This document shows positions 9,195-17,424 of a DNA stretch of 64,000 nt, piece after piece (position 1 is the stretch's first letter; each line of letters opens with the position of its first letter). A model generated the notes under the pieces. That model made no database searches. It saw nothing but the letters and a program-made list of their open reading frames with translations, and was not told where the DNA came from. The translations under genes were made by a program, and so were the position numbers. Source of the stretch: Sphingobacterium multivorum (GTDB lineage: Bacteria > Bacteroidota > Bacteroidia > Sphingobacteriales > Sphingobacteriaceae); assembly GCF_039511225.1 (NCBI RefSeq), contig NZ_CP154261.1:806001-870000 (forward strand), written 5' to 3'.

Positions 9195-9208
9195 CTAACC
9201 CGGTTTAG
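9195..9208. promoter_or_regulatory. LacI/GalR-like palindrome upstream of SusC set 2
   Basis: CTAACCCGGTTTAG is a 14-bp palindrome with one mismatch (a perfect form would be CTAAACCGGTTTAG). The central CG and the AAACCGGTTT core resemble LacI/GalR-family operators. It lies 81 bases before the susC start codon at 9289. No LacI-family gene is in the window. Confidence 0.4.
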
Positions 9209-9288
9209 TTAAAAACTGTTAATGTTTTGTTGACCCTACCTTCATATAGCATTTGTAATCTTGTACCCATAAATCAAATGCGCTACTT

Positions 9289-12200
9289 ATGAAATTTAAA
9301 GCCAACAATGTCTTTTGGTTGTTATGTACCATTGCAGCGAGCTCACCCGCTGTTCAAGCCAAACCGTTCACACTAACCACCTCGCAATTTACGTATGCAC
9401 AGGGGATCGTCAAAGGCCGTGTCCTAGACGCCCAAGGAAACGCAATCGCAGGAGCAACCGTTCAAAATTTGAAAAGTAAAAAATCTGTTCAGTCTGACGA
9501 GAGGGGAAATTTCCAGATCGAAGCTGAAATGGGCGATAACCTGAGTATTTCCTTTATTGGATATGGCAGACTCGTGCAAGCTGTCAGCCAATCCAATGGG
9601 CAGATCTTTTCTCTAAAGACCGATGAAAACACATTGGAAGAAGTGACCATCTCAATCGGTTATCAGCGGATCAGAAAGTCGGATGTCACTGGCGCAATCG
9701 CTAGCGTTAAGGCGGAAGAACTCAATCTGAGCGCACCAAAATTATCCCAGGCATTGGTTGGTAAAGTAGCAGGTGTACAGGTGATGCAGACAAGTGGCGC
9801 TCCATACGATGGGACCAAAATGCGCGTCCGCGGAATGGGATCGATCAATGCTGGTTCGGATCCATTGTACGTTATTGATGGATATCCAGCAGGAAACAAT
9901 TTAAATATCAACCCCAATGATATTGAGTCTATCGATGTGTTAAAGGACGCCGCTTCTGCAGCGATCTATGGATCTCGTGGTGCTGGCGGTGTTGTATTGA
10001 TTACAACCAAGCGTGGCAAGGAAGGTAAGAGTAATGTGGACTACGAAGTATTGGGTGGTTTCGGTCAGCTTTCCAAGAAAATCGATGTTTTAAATTCGGA
10101 ACAGTTTATTGATCTCCTGATTGATGGTCGTAACAATTCGTATAAAGACCTTTTGGCTACGAAAGGGATTGCCTGGAGCGATAGTAGACGCTTTGATGAT
10201 AATAAAACGCGTATTGCTAATGTTGGAAATGCCGGCTCGGTGAGTATTCCTGAAGACTACTATGACTTCGCATCTGGTATGGCAAAAAAAGCAAAATATG
10301 ATACGGATTGGCAAGATGCCTTATACCGTAATGCACCTTTTCAACGTCATAATCTATCAACCTATGGCGGTAACGAAAAAAATCGCTATTTCCTAAGTGG
10401 ATCTTATCAGAATCAACAAGGGATCATGCTCGGGACGGATCAAAAGGTCTTTAATTTCCGCGCCAATATCGATAGCAAAGTCAGCAAGAGATTGACCGTT
10501 GGTGCAAATGTTTCATTTACATATAATGACAACAACGAGGTGACGACAGGACGTTACGACAGAAGCCCATCAATGGCCGCGTTAATTTATTTGCCTACCC
10601 TCCCTGTTTATAACGAAGATGGAACCTATGCCAAATACCTGATGGCTGATCTTTCGGCGAACAATTACGGTATCCAAAATCCTGAAAACCCATTGGCCTA
10701 TGTCACTGAGATTAAAAACAATCGTCGTGGAAAAAGGGGGTTATACAATGCCTTTGCTGATTTTTCCATTATTGATGGCCTAAATCTGAAAATAAACGGT
10801 GGATTGTCTACTTACGACGAGAAGTATGATTATTTCCGTCCTACAAGTCTTTCTGATGGGAATAACAAACCGTTTTCACCGCAAGCGGTATCTGCAGCCT
10901 ATGCAGATGCCAAGACAAAAAATGAATTGGACAAATTGCTGGAAACAACGTTAAACTATAACAAGACTTTTGGTGGTAAACACCAGGTATCCGCTTTATT
11001 GGGCTATTCGGCTCAACGAACAGATTACGATTATCAAGGTGTGAGAGCCAACGGTTTTAATAATAATGCAATTGGGGAAATTACAGATAAAGGAGCCGAT
11101 CCTTCTAATTTCCAATTGCTAAAAGACGATACGTTCAAACGCATTACAACGCTCCAGTCATATTTTAGCCGTGTAAGCTATAGCTTTGATTCCAAATATT
11201 TCCTTTCAGCTTCCATTCGTACCGATGGATCATCACGTTTCGGGCCAAATAATAAATGGGGAACCTTCCCATCGGTTTCAGGTGGTTGGACCCTCTCCAA
11301 GGAGGAGTTTTATACGGATTGGTTAGGACAACAGTCAACGGTCAAACTAAGAGCGAGCTGGGGACGTAGTGGAAATAATAATATTGGTGATTATCGCGCG
11401 TTATCCGTTATCAACTCGCCAGCAGGAGTTATTCTTGGTGATAAAGTGGAGACTTCCTATACAGCAGGTGATCTGTTCGATCCAAAATTGGGTTGGGAAT
11501 CAACCTCGCAATACAACGCTGGCGTGGATCTCGGTTTGTTAAAAGGACGACTCAACATTATGACCAACTTCTACCTGAGCCGTTCCTTCAATTTATTATT
11601 CAATCAGCCACTCTCCGCTGTATCCGGATCAACAACAATCTTGACCAATCTGCCAAATTCGAAGGTGCAGAACAAAGGTTTTGATGTGCAGGTTGATGCC
11701 ACACTGATTCGCAAAAATGAATTTGAATTAGGATTCAGTGGGAATATCAATGTCAACAGAAATAAAGTGCTCGATCTTGGTGGGGCTTCTACCATCTTGA
11801 CGAATGGTGCTGAACGCTCCTACTTAACGCATATTACACAAGAAGGAAGTCCGATTGGTATGTTCTACGGCTTTAAAGTTTTGGGTGTTGCCACGGAGGA
11901 AAACTATAAAACTGTCGCACCTTCCGCTGCTTCAACAACTCCGCTACAACCTGGAGATCTTTATTTTGAAGATGTTGACGGCAATGGTATCGTCAATGAT
12001 GCCGATAAACGTGTGATCGGCAATCCGCATCCTAATTTCACCTATGGCTTTGCCGTCAACGCACGCTATAAGGCATTTGATCTACGCGCATCATTTAATG
12101 GCTCCCAAGGGAATAAAGTGCTGGATGGCTATGATTATTACCTCTATAATATGGAAGGTTCCGGCAATCAATATGCGGATGTCGCACAACGCTACCGTTC

Positions 12201-12540
12201 GGCTCAAAATCCGGGAAATGGTAAAGTATACCGTGCATCGCGTGGCGGTACGCAAAGTAACAGTACACGTCTTTCCGATTTTTACCTGCAGGACGGTTCA
12301 TTCCTGCGTATGACAAATATTGCTTTGGGTTACAATCTTCCCAAGAGCCTAGCAGAAAAACTAACACTTTCTGGTGTAAGGGTCTACGCTACAGTGGACA
12401 ATCCATTTACGATTTCTAAATACAAAGGCTACAATCCAGAACCGGATTATAATCAACGCGGCAACTTAACTCCAGGTGTGGATTATGGGCTTTATCCATT
12501 GGTGCGGTCGTATAACCTTGGTGTGAAAGTAACGTTCTAA
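9289..12540 (+). CDS. SusC/RagA-family TonB-linked outer-membrane transporter (set 2)
   Basis: 1083 residues. The signal peptide is MKFKANNVFWLLCTIAASSPAVQA. A carboxypeptidase-regulatory-like domain follows (VKGRVLDAQGNAIAGATV), then the linker NTLEEVTISIGYQ. The plug carries the signature SIDVLKDAASAAIYGSRGAG, and the C-terminus is VKVTF. There is no STN domain. A LacI-like palindrome and a gap of about 200 bases precede it. The partner SusD starts 135 bases downstream, beyond a hairpin. The substrate is unknown. The third gene of the set is a YdcF-like protein rather than a glycosidase. Confidence 0.95.
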   Translation: MKFKANNVFWLLCTIAASSPAVQAKPFTLTTSQFTYAQGIVKGRVLDAQGNAIAGATVQNLKSKKSVQSDERGNFQIEAEMGDNLSISFIGYGRLVQAVSQSNGQIFSLKTDENTLEEVTISIGYQRIRKSDVTGAIASVKAEELNLSAPKLSQALVGKVAGVQVMQTSGAPYDGTKMRVRGMGSINAGSDPLYVIDGYPAGNNLNINPNDIESIDVLKDAASAAIYGSRGAGGVVLITTKRGKEGKSNVDYEVLGGFGQLSKKIDVLNSEQFIDLLIDGRNNSYKDLLATKGIAWSDSRRFDDNKTRIANVGNAGSVSIPEDYYDFASGMAKKAKYDTDWQDALYRNAPFQRHNLSTYGGNEKNRYFLSGSYQNQQGIMLGTDQKVFNFRANIDSKVSKRLTVGANVSFTYNDNNEVTTGRYDRSPSMAALIYLPTLPVYNEDGTYAKYLMADLSANNYGIQNPENPLAYVTEIKNNRRGKRGLYNAFADFSIIDGLNLKINGGLSTYDEKYDYFRPTSLSDGNNKPFSPQAVSAAYADAKTKNELDKLLETTLNYNKTFGGKHQVSALLGYSAQRTDYDYQGVRANGFNNNAIGEITDKGADPSNFQLLKDDTFKRITTLQSYFSRVSYSFDSKYFLSASIRTDGSSRFGPNNKWGTFPSVSGGWTLSKEEFYTDWLGQQSTVKLRASWGRSGNNNIGDYRALSVINSPAGVILGDKVETSYTAGDLFDPKLGWESTSQYNAGVDLGLLKGRLNIMTNFYLSRSFNLLFNQPLSAVSGSTTILTNLPNSKVQNKGFDVQVDATLIRKNEFELGFSGNINVNRNKVLDLGGASTILTNGAERSYLTHITQEGSPIGMFYGFKVLGVATEENYKTVAPSAASTTPLQPGDLYFEDVDGNGIVNDADKRVIGNPHPNFTYGFAVNARYKAFDLRASFNGSQGNKVLDGYDYYLYNMEGSGNQYADVAQRYRSAQNPGNGKVYRASRGGTQSNSTRLSDFYLQDGSFLRMTNIALGYNLPKSLAEKLTLSGVRVYATVDNPFTISKYKGYNPEPDYNQRGNLTPGVDYGLYPLVRSYNLGVKVTF

Positions 12541-12619
12541 TAGCAGGATCAAGGAGCTATTGTGCGTGGGAATTTCAAGGAAACCTCCGTTTTGATAGCT
12601 CTAGTATTGTAAAACTAGT

Positions 12620-12649
12620 CCTACGAACTGCGCTTTGCAGTTACGTAGG
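12620..12649. other. Intercistronic hairpin between SusC and SusD (set 2)
   Basis: CCTACG-A-ACTGC / GCAGT-TA-CGTAGG forms a stem of 11 pairs with a small internal bulge and a 5-base loop (GCTTT). No T-run follows on the plus strand, so a full terminator is unlikely. An mRNA-processing or stability element that sets different SusC and SusD levels is a reasonable inference. A smaller stem CTAGT/ACTAG lies just before it, at 12601-12618. Confidence 0.45.
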
Positions 12650-12675
12650 CTGATGAAAAATAAAAAAATAACAGG

Positions 12676-14196
12676 ATGAAAAAAAGATATATATTACCCT
12701 TTGTTTTGTTGGCATTGTCTTCATGTACCAAAGATTTTTTAAATCAGAAAAACCCCAATGCCGTCACAATCGATGATTACTTCAAGTCGGAAAATGATGT
12801 CCTTTTGGCTGTCAACGGCCTCTATCAATCACTTCGTTCGGGAAGCACGATCGGGGAATCCAGCACGTTGTATAACGAGGAACGTTCGGATAATAGTGGG
12901 CGTAATGATAACCAATCCAATGCCGGGGAGCCTTTTCAATTCAATGACTTTTCGTTGCTGCCAAGTAATACCTATCTCAAGACACATTGGTCGGCTATGT
13001 ACGCAGCAATCAGCCGCTGTAATGTGGTTCTTTCACATGTCGACGATGTGACTTTTACAAGTGCTGAATTAAAAGGACGTTATATTGCGGAAGTGAAATT
13101 CGTTCGTGCATTATTATATTTCCATCTGGTACGTAAATTCGGAGATATTCCATTATCTACCGTACAGGTGACCAGTAAAGAACAAGCAAATGAATTGGCT
13201 TTTCGACAGAAAGAGTCGATTGTGTACGAACAGATCATTAAAGATCTGACGGAGGCATTGTCCAGCAATCTTCCCAATACGCAAAAAGATTACGTTATTG
13301 GCAGAGCATCTAAATCGGCCATCAATGCAATTTTGGGACAGGTATACTTAACTTTGGGTGCAACGCAGACATCAGGTAATGCGGAAAATTTTGCGAAAGC
13401 AGAACAGTACCTCAATGCGGCCTACCAAATGCGAACTTTTGGTAAACTGAACGAAATCCCCTATGCGGATGTTTTCGATGTGACCAAGAAAAATAGCTGT
13501 AAAGAACTCGTTTTTCAGATTCAGTATAAACAGGGAGACCAAAACTATAGCTCAAGTATTGCCCGTAATTATCAAGCACGGGGAGAAACCATCAATTCAC
13601 GCTATAACTCGACCGGTGCTGGTGAAGTGGCAAAACTAGATTTGGTTAAAGATTACGAGCAAAGCGATATCCGAAAAGATTTCTCTGTGAAGTTTGCAAC
13701 AAATACCCAGGTTAACGATTGGTTTGTAACCAAATTTAGGGATAACAGTGACGCTGCCGGTACCAATGGTTGGGGCGGAAACGACTGGATCTTGATCCGT
13801 TACGCGGATGTGATGCTGTTGTTGGCCGAGGCCAAGTATCATCTGGGTAAGGATGCGGAAGCTATCGCGCTGTTAGATCAAGTACGTGAACGTGCCGGAT
13901 TGCCTTCCTATGCTGCTTCCATGTTAAATACGGCTTATCGCAGTAAATATCCAACTTTAAAGGAGGCTATATTGCATGAACGCCGTGTGGAACTGGCATT
14001 TGAAAACCAACGTTGGTTTGATCTCATCCGTAATTACAATGCACAGGAACTGGTGACTTATTTCAAAACGAAAAGCCAGGCTGATTACGGAAATGCTAAA
14101 ATCTCCAATATTTCGACAAAAGATCGATACTATCCAATTCCTTTTGACGAATATAAGCTGGATCCGACACGTATGTATCAAAATCCGGGTTATTAA
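12676..14196 (+). CDS. RagB/SusD-family outer-membrane lipoprotein (set 2)
   Basis: 506 residues. The lipoprotein signal has lipobox LSSC (Cys 16). The SusD-like N-domain shows AVNGLYQSLRSGS and the TPR-type region RYIAEVKFVRALLYFHLVRKFGDIPL (quoted in part). The C-terminal RagB/SusD domain carries RYADVMLLLAEAKYHLGK and HERRVELAFENQRWFDLIR, then YYPIPFDE and NPGY at the end. These are the classical hallmarks of the family. It pairs with the SusC upstream. The next gene begins 11 bases after its stop, so the YdcF-like gene is probably in the same transcript. Confidence 0.95.
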   Translation: MKKRYILPFVLLALSSCTKDFLNQKNPNAVTIDDYFKSENDVLLAVNGLYQSLRSGSTIGESSTLYNEERSDNSGRNDNQSNAGEPFQFNDFSLLPSNTYLKTHWSAMYAAISRCNVVLSHVDDVTFTSAELKGRYIAEVKFVRALLYFHLVRKFGDIPLSTVQVTSKEQANELAFRQKESIVYEQIIKDLTEALSSNLPNTQKDYVIGRASKSAINAILGQVYLTLGATQTSGNAENFAKAEQYLNAAYQMRTFGKLNEIPYADVFDVTKKNSCKELVFQIQYKQGDQNYSSSIARNYQARGETINSRYNSTGAGEVAKLDLVKDYEQSDIRKDFSVKFATNTQVNDWFVTKFRDNSDAAGTNGWGGNDWILIRYADVMLLLAEAKYHLGKDAEAIALLDQVRERAGLPSYAASMLNTAYRSKYPTLKEAILHERRVELAFENQRWFDLIRNYNAQELVTYFKTKSQADYGNAKISNISTKDRYYPIPFDEYKLDPTRMYQNPGY

Positions 14197-14207
14197 TCTG
14201 TTATCGA

Positions 14208-15458
14208 ATGGATATGATAAAGAATATCAGAAAAATCTTGTTACTTGTCTTGGGAATATGCTGTATGCATATTTCCAAAGGTCAGGTAAACAATATGCCT
14301 AATGGCCCACAGGATTGGCTGATCAAGAAGAATTATTATGCATCCTATTTGCTTTTAAAAGATTCTGCCCTTATACAGGAGCTCGTCAGCTCCAAGGCGA
14401 TAGCACAGGTATTGGAAAAACGGTTCGAACGGTTTAACAACAGCGCTAGTTGCGCCGATCTCATGTGCTATTTGAATGCCTTCAAATGGCAGGATAACGA
14501 AATCGACCTGTTGGCAGAGCAGCTGGCGGAGCAACTTGGTCATAACAAGAAGTTGGACCAGCTTGTTCAGGCAAGTCTTATTCCATCAATGACCTATGGT
14601 GTCTTGCATCATGAAACAGCAAAGGCCTATTTTACGAAAGCCTTGAAACAGGATTTAAAGGCAATGAATTATGTAGTGGACGTCTATGCGGGTGGCGAAA
14701 GTCCCAATTACCCCAAGATAGATTCGATCTCTTTCGATGTAAGAACTGCGGCCTACCTTCACCTTTTGGACGATGTTCGCCAAGACATCCGCAAAGATAT
14801 TCCGACCCCTAAAATGGCATTTTTTATGACCATGATGACTGCAGTACGCTTGTTGGAAATTAATGAGCGATGGGACGCAGCACAACTTGAGCCGCTGATT
14901 GAACTCGAAAACAAGAAAGCTTACGAAGCGGTCAAAAATACCGACTTTGCCAGCTATCCTTATAGTCTGTTGCTGACCTTAGGTGCGGGCCCCGAGCTGT
15001 ATGGACAGCCTATTAGTCCTGGTGGAATGTTACGTGCGCGGATGGCAGCCCGAAGCTACTTTGAAAAATTGGCTCCTTTTATTGTACTGTCTGGCGGTAA
15101 AGTACATCCCTATAAGACGCACTTTATTGAGGCAATAGAAATGAAAAAGTATCTGATTGAGGTTATGGGAGTACCCGAAGCGGCAATATTGATTGATCCG
15201 CACGCGAGACATACGACCACAAATTTGCGAAATACCGCACGTATCCTGTTAAATTATGGTTTTCCAAAAGATAAATACGCCATCGTTAACAGTAGTAAAG
15301 TGCACATTGATGCGGTGGAAAAGATGGGCGATCGTTGCATGCGTGAATTGGGGTATATTCCCTATACATTGGGTAAACGAATTTCAGATGTGATCATCGA
15401 GTTCAAGGCAAAAGAAGAGGCCTATACAATCGATCCAGATGAACCCTTGGATCCTTAG
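14208..15458 (+). CDS. Exported YdcF/DUF218-like protein with long helical N-domain
   Basis: 416 residues (an alternative start MIKNIRK is at 14214). The signal peptide ends near CCMHISKG. Residues about 30-255 are mostly helical and resemble no family I know. From about 255 there is a DUF218 (YdcF/SanA/ElyC) fold: LGAGPELYG, FIVLSGGKVHP (SGG at residues 295-297), then EAIEMKKYLIEVMGVPEAAI and the motif DPHARHTTTNLRNTARIL, which carries the conserved His/Thr/Asn. DUF218 proteins are linked to cell-envelope or S-adenosylmethionine-binding roles, but few have a known reaction. It follows the SusC/SusD pair by 11 bases and is probably co-transcribed. The real function is unknown. Confidence 0.78.
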   Translation: MDMIKNIRKILLLVLGICCMHISKGQVNNMPNGPQDWLIKKNYYASYLLLKDSALIQELVSSKAIAQVLEKRFERFNNSASCADLMCYLNAFKWQDNEIDLLAEQLAEQLGHNKKLDQLVQASLIPSMTYGVLHHETAKAYFTKALKQDLKAMNYVVDVYAGGESPNYPKIDSISFDVRTAAYLHLLDDVRQDIRKDIPTPKMAFFMTMMTAVRLLEINERWDAAQLEPLIELENKKAYEAVKNTDFASYPYSLLLTLGAGPELYGQPISPGGMLRARMAARSYFEKLAPFIVLSGGKVHPYKTHFIEAIEMKKYLIEVMGVPEAAILIDPHARHTTTNLRNTARILLNYGFPKDKYAIVNSSKVHIDAVEKMGDRCMRELGYIPYTLGKRISDVIIEFKAKEEAYTIDPDEPLDP

Positions 15459-15531
15459 CCGACTAAATGGTCGGCTGCTCGCCTATTAACTGAGCGGATC
15501 GGCTTTGCTTACCGCCTAGCGGCAGGGCATG

Positions 15532-15568
15532 AAAAAGATCTGTAGCGGTGTACGCTACAGATCTTTTT
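15532..15568. terminator. Bidirectional terminator between convergent genes
   Basis: A perfect 16-bp inverted repeat (15532-15547 and 15553-15568, loop GTGTA) has A residues on the left and T residues on the right, so it works for both strands. It ends both the YdcF-like gene (plus) and the oxidoreductase gene (minus); its right arm just touches the latter's stop codon. A second small stem AGCCGAC/GTCGGCT lies at 15457-15476. Confidence 0.9.
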
Positions 15569-16650
15569 TATTTTAATAAAATGGACTTCCCTTCTTTAGC
15601 CGAGCGTTTTGCCGCTTCCAGGATTTCGACTACAGTGACATTATTGTGGATCGATCCAAGATCATTTTCTGGCACCAGGGCATCTTTCAGGACCTGTTCC
15701 AGATAGGCAATATGGTTCTCAAAATAGGAGACCGTAGTCGGTACATTCGTAGGTGGATCATTCTGTTGTTTGTATTTGAAGAGCTCTTTATCATTTTTGG
15801 CGTAGAGCTGAGCTTTTGTGCCAAATACCTGCAGATCTTTAACACTGTATGGCCAAGCCCAAGAAGCTTGAATAATGCCCGTGCTGCCGTCACGGTAGCT
15901 CAGTATGATGGTGGCATTGTCGTCTACCTTTGGATAAACCTCGGGTTTGAGCTGTTGTGTAAAGGCCGTCACCGAAATTGGCCTTTCTCCATTTTTGAGC
16001 CAGGTCATCAGATTGGCGCCATAACAGCCAAAATCCATAATTGCACCGCCGCCGTTTTTTTTCGGGTCAGTAAGCCAGTCAAGGAAGTAATTGCTACAGC
16101 CGATTTCTTTTGGTCCTTCGTGCCCGTCTTTTACAAGTATACGTGTGATTTTTCCAATTTCATCCTTGTCGACCAGCTGCTTCAGTTGTTGATTGCTTTT
16201 ATACCAGGTCGTTTCGTAATTCACCAAAAAGGGCGTTTCGAACTGTTTGGACAAAAATGCAATACGTTTTGCGTCAGAAAGAGTCGTCGCAAGAGGCTTT
16301 TCTACCATGACAGGGATCTTGAGCGGGAGACAGGTCTCTGCGACGTCGATATGCTCATTGGTTGGATTGTAGGCCAGCACCGCGTCCGGCTTGATATGTT
16401 TCAATAAACTGGGCAAGTCATGATAGAAGATTGCGTCAGGTAAATTATACTGCGTTCGGATTTTGTTTGATAAGGTTTGATTCGGTTCAGCAATACCGAT
16501 AATATCGACTTTTTTATCCTTATATAAATTTAAAAGCAAGAACACGTGGTCATGGTTGAGCCCCGCAACAGCAACTTTAAGTCGCTCACTGGCCTGTGCA
16601 ACTTGTTGGAAGAATAGGAGCAGGAAAACTAGGCGGATAAGATGCTTCAT
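15568..16650 (-). CDS. Gfo/Idh/MocA-family oxidoreductase, exported
   Basis: 360 residues. A signal peptide (LIRLVFLLLFFQQVAQA) precedes the NAD(P)-binding Rossmann domain. The usual glycine-rich loop is replaced by VAVAGLNHDHVFLLL. The conserved EKPLATTLSDAKRIA (residues about 117-131) contains the catalytic-site Lys of the family. The C-terminal domain includes KNGGGAIMDFGCYGANLMTWL, typical of sugar oxidoreductases. Export is common for this branch in Bacteroidota and may involve a tightly bound cofactor. It probably oxidises, reduces or hydrolyses a sugar in the periplasm. It lies 13 bases downstream of the barstar-like gene and next to the glycosaminoglycan locus. Confidence 0.88.
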   Translation of the reverse strand: MKHLIRLVFLLLFFQQVAQASERLKVAVAGLNHDHVFLLLNLYKDKKVDIIGIAEPNQTLSNKIRTQYNLPDAIFYHDLPSLLKHIKPDAVLAYNPTNEHIDVAETCLPLKIPVMVEKPLATTLSDAKRIAFLSKQFETPFLVNYETTWYKSNQQLKQLVDKDEIGKITRILVKDGHEGPKEIGCSNYFLDWLTDPKKNGGGAIMDFGCYGANLMTWLKNGERPISVTAFTQQLKPEVYPKVDDNATIILSYRDGSTGIIQASWAWPYSVKDLQVFGTKAQLYAKNDKELFKYKQQNDPPTNVPTTVSYFENHIAYLEQVLKDALVPENDLGSIHNNVTVVEILEAAKRSAKEGKSILLK

Positions 16651-16663
16651 ATGTTAAGTTTAG

Positions 16664-17317
16664 TTATTTTAAATATACCGATTTGTTCTGAGGATACCCC
16701 GTGTAAATCCAGGTTACTTTGCGGTGCGATCGGATGATATCGGCAACAATGTCAAAATAGGTTTCTCCACGGCCAGCTTTTAGCTCATCTAGTTTCTTTT
16801 GAAAATGCGTTTGATTGAATGGTGATTGTGCGCCAAGCTTTCCCTGATAATAGGTCAAAGTTGTTTCGATGCCCAATGATGCCCTGCTTTGTGCAATATC
16901 CTTCCAAACAATACAATGTGAAGTAGCGTCTTTAAAGGTTCCAAATCCACCGTAGAGCAAGTCGTCAAAGCCATCCAGGCTTCCTATCTTCCAGCTTTCG
17001 CTGGACATGTAGACGGCATTGATTTCTTCGTAAAAACTTGCAATATCGTTGATGTTACAGCCATCAATCACAGCCACGCCGAGATCGGGATTGCTCTCCG
17101 CAAGTTGCTTGAAATCCATCCAGAGGTCCTCCGTAGGAATTATTAAGCCATCCTCTTTATCCTGCCATTTGCTTAACAATTGAACGAGTTCGGTTCTAAT
17201 GGTACTGGGATGATAGGTCAATGAAGACAAAAATGACCTTAATGCAGTGCTATCGGAATCACTGACCAAAAAATGCGCAAGTGTACCGACCAATTTTTTT
17301 TCAGCTGTTTTCATCAC
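16664..17317 (-). CDS. Barstar-like protein, 217 aa
   Basis: The protein is acidic, without a signal peptide. Residues about 80-135 (VAVIDGCNINDIASFYEEIN, then SLDGFDDLLYGGFG) resemble the barstar RNase-inhibitor fold: a strand, a helix with F-x-E, then a short region with Leu-Asp-Gly-Phe-Asp-Asp-Leu-Leu. The N-terminal 80 residues are helical and unknown, and the C-terminal part (DIVADIIRSHRKVTWIYTGYPQ) is unknown. No barnase-like toxin is encoded nearby, so it could be an orphan immunity protein, or the fold may be used for something else. The Gfo/Idh/MocA gene follows after 13 bases. The identification rests on pattern only. Confidence 0.55.
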   Translation of the reverse strand: MMKTAEKKLVGTLAHFLVSDSDSTALRSFLSSLTYHPSTIRTELVQLLSKWQDKEDGLIIPTEDLWMDFKQLAESNPDLGVAVIDGCNINDIASFYEEINAVYMSSESWKIGSLDGFDDLLYGGFGTFKDATSHCIVWKDIAQSRASLGIETTLTYYQGKLGAQSPFNQTHFQKKLDELKAGRGETYFDIVADIIRSHRKVTWIYTGYPQNKSVYLK

Positions 17318-17351
17318 TGACCTTTATTTTTAATCTTCTAATAATAGTCTA

Positions 17352-17366
17352 ACGAAATCGTTTGCG
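17352..17366. promoter_or_regulatory. LacI-like operator upstream of the sulfatase
   Basis: ACGAAATCGTTTGCG contains CGAAATCGTTTGCG, an imperfect palindrome centred on CG (CGnAAn-CG-nTTnCG). The same pattern is at 29342-29355, in front of the minus-strand SusC of this locus. It lies 58 bases before the preferred sulfatase ATG at 17425 and overlaps a possible upstream TTG start. Confidence 0.5.
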
Positions 17367-17424
17367 GTTTTTTAACAAAAAATCCTATACATTTAACGAT
17401 ACATTTAAGGATAAATCTAATGTT

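Noticed and set aside
15459..15531. Separate small RNA gene in the gap after the YdcF-like gene
   Set aside because: It shows one short stem (AGCCGAC/GTCGGCT) and no promoter, so it is only part of the termination region.
17362..17424. Longer sulfatase start at a TTG
   Set aside because: It lies inside the operator-like palindrome and adds polar residues before an otherwise good signal peptide; the ATG at 17425 is preferred.
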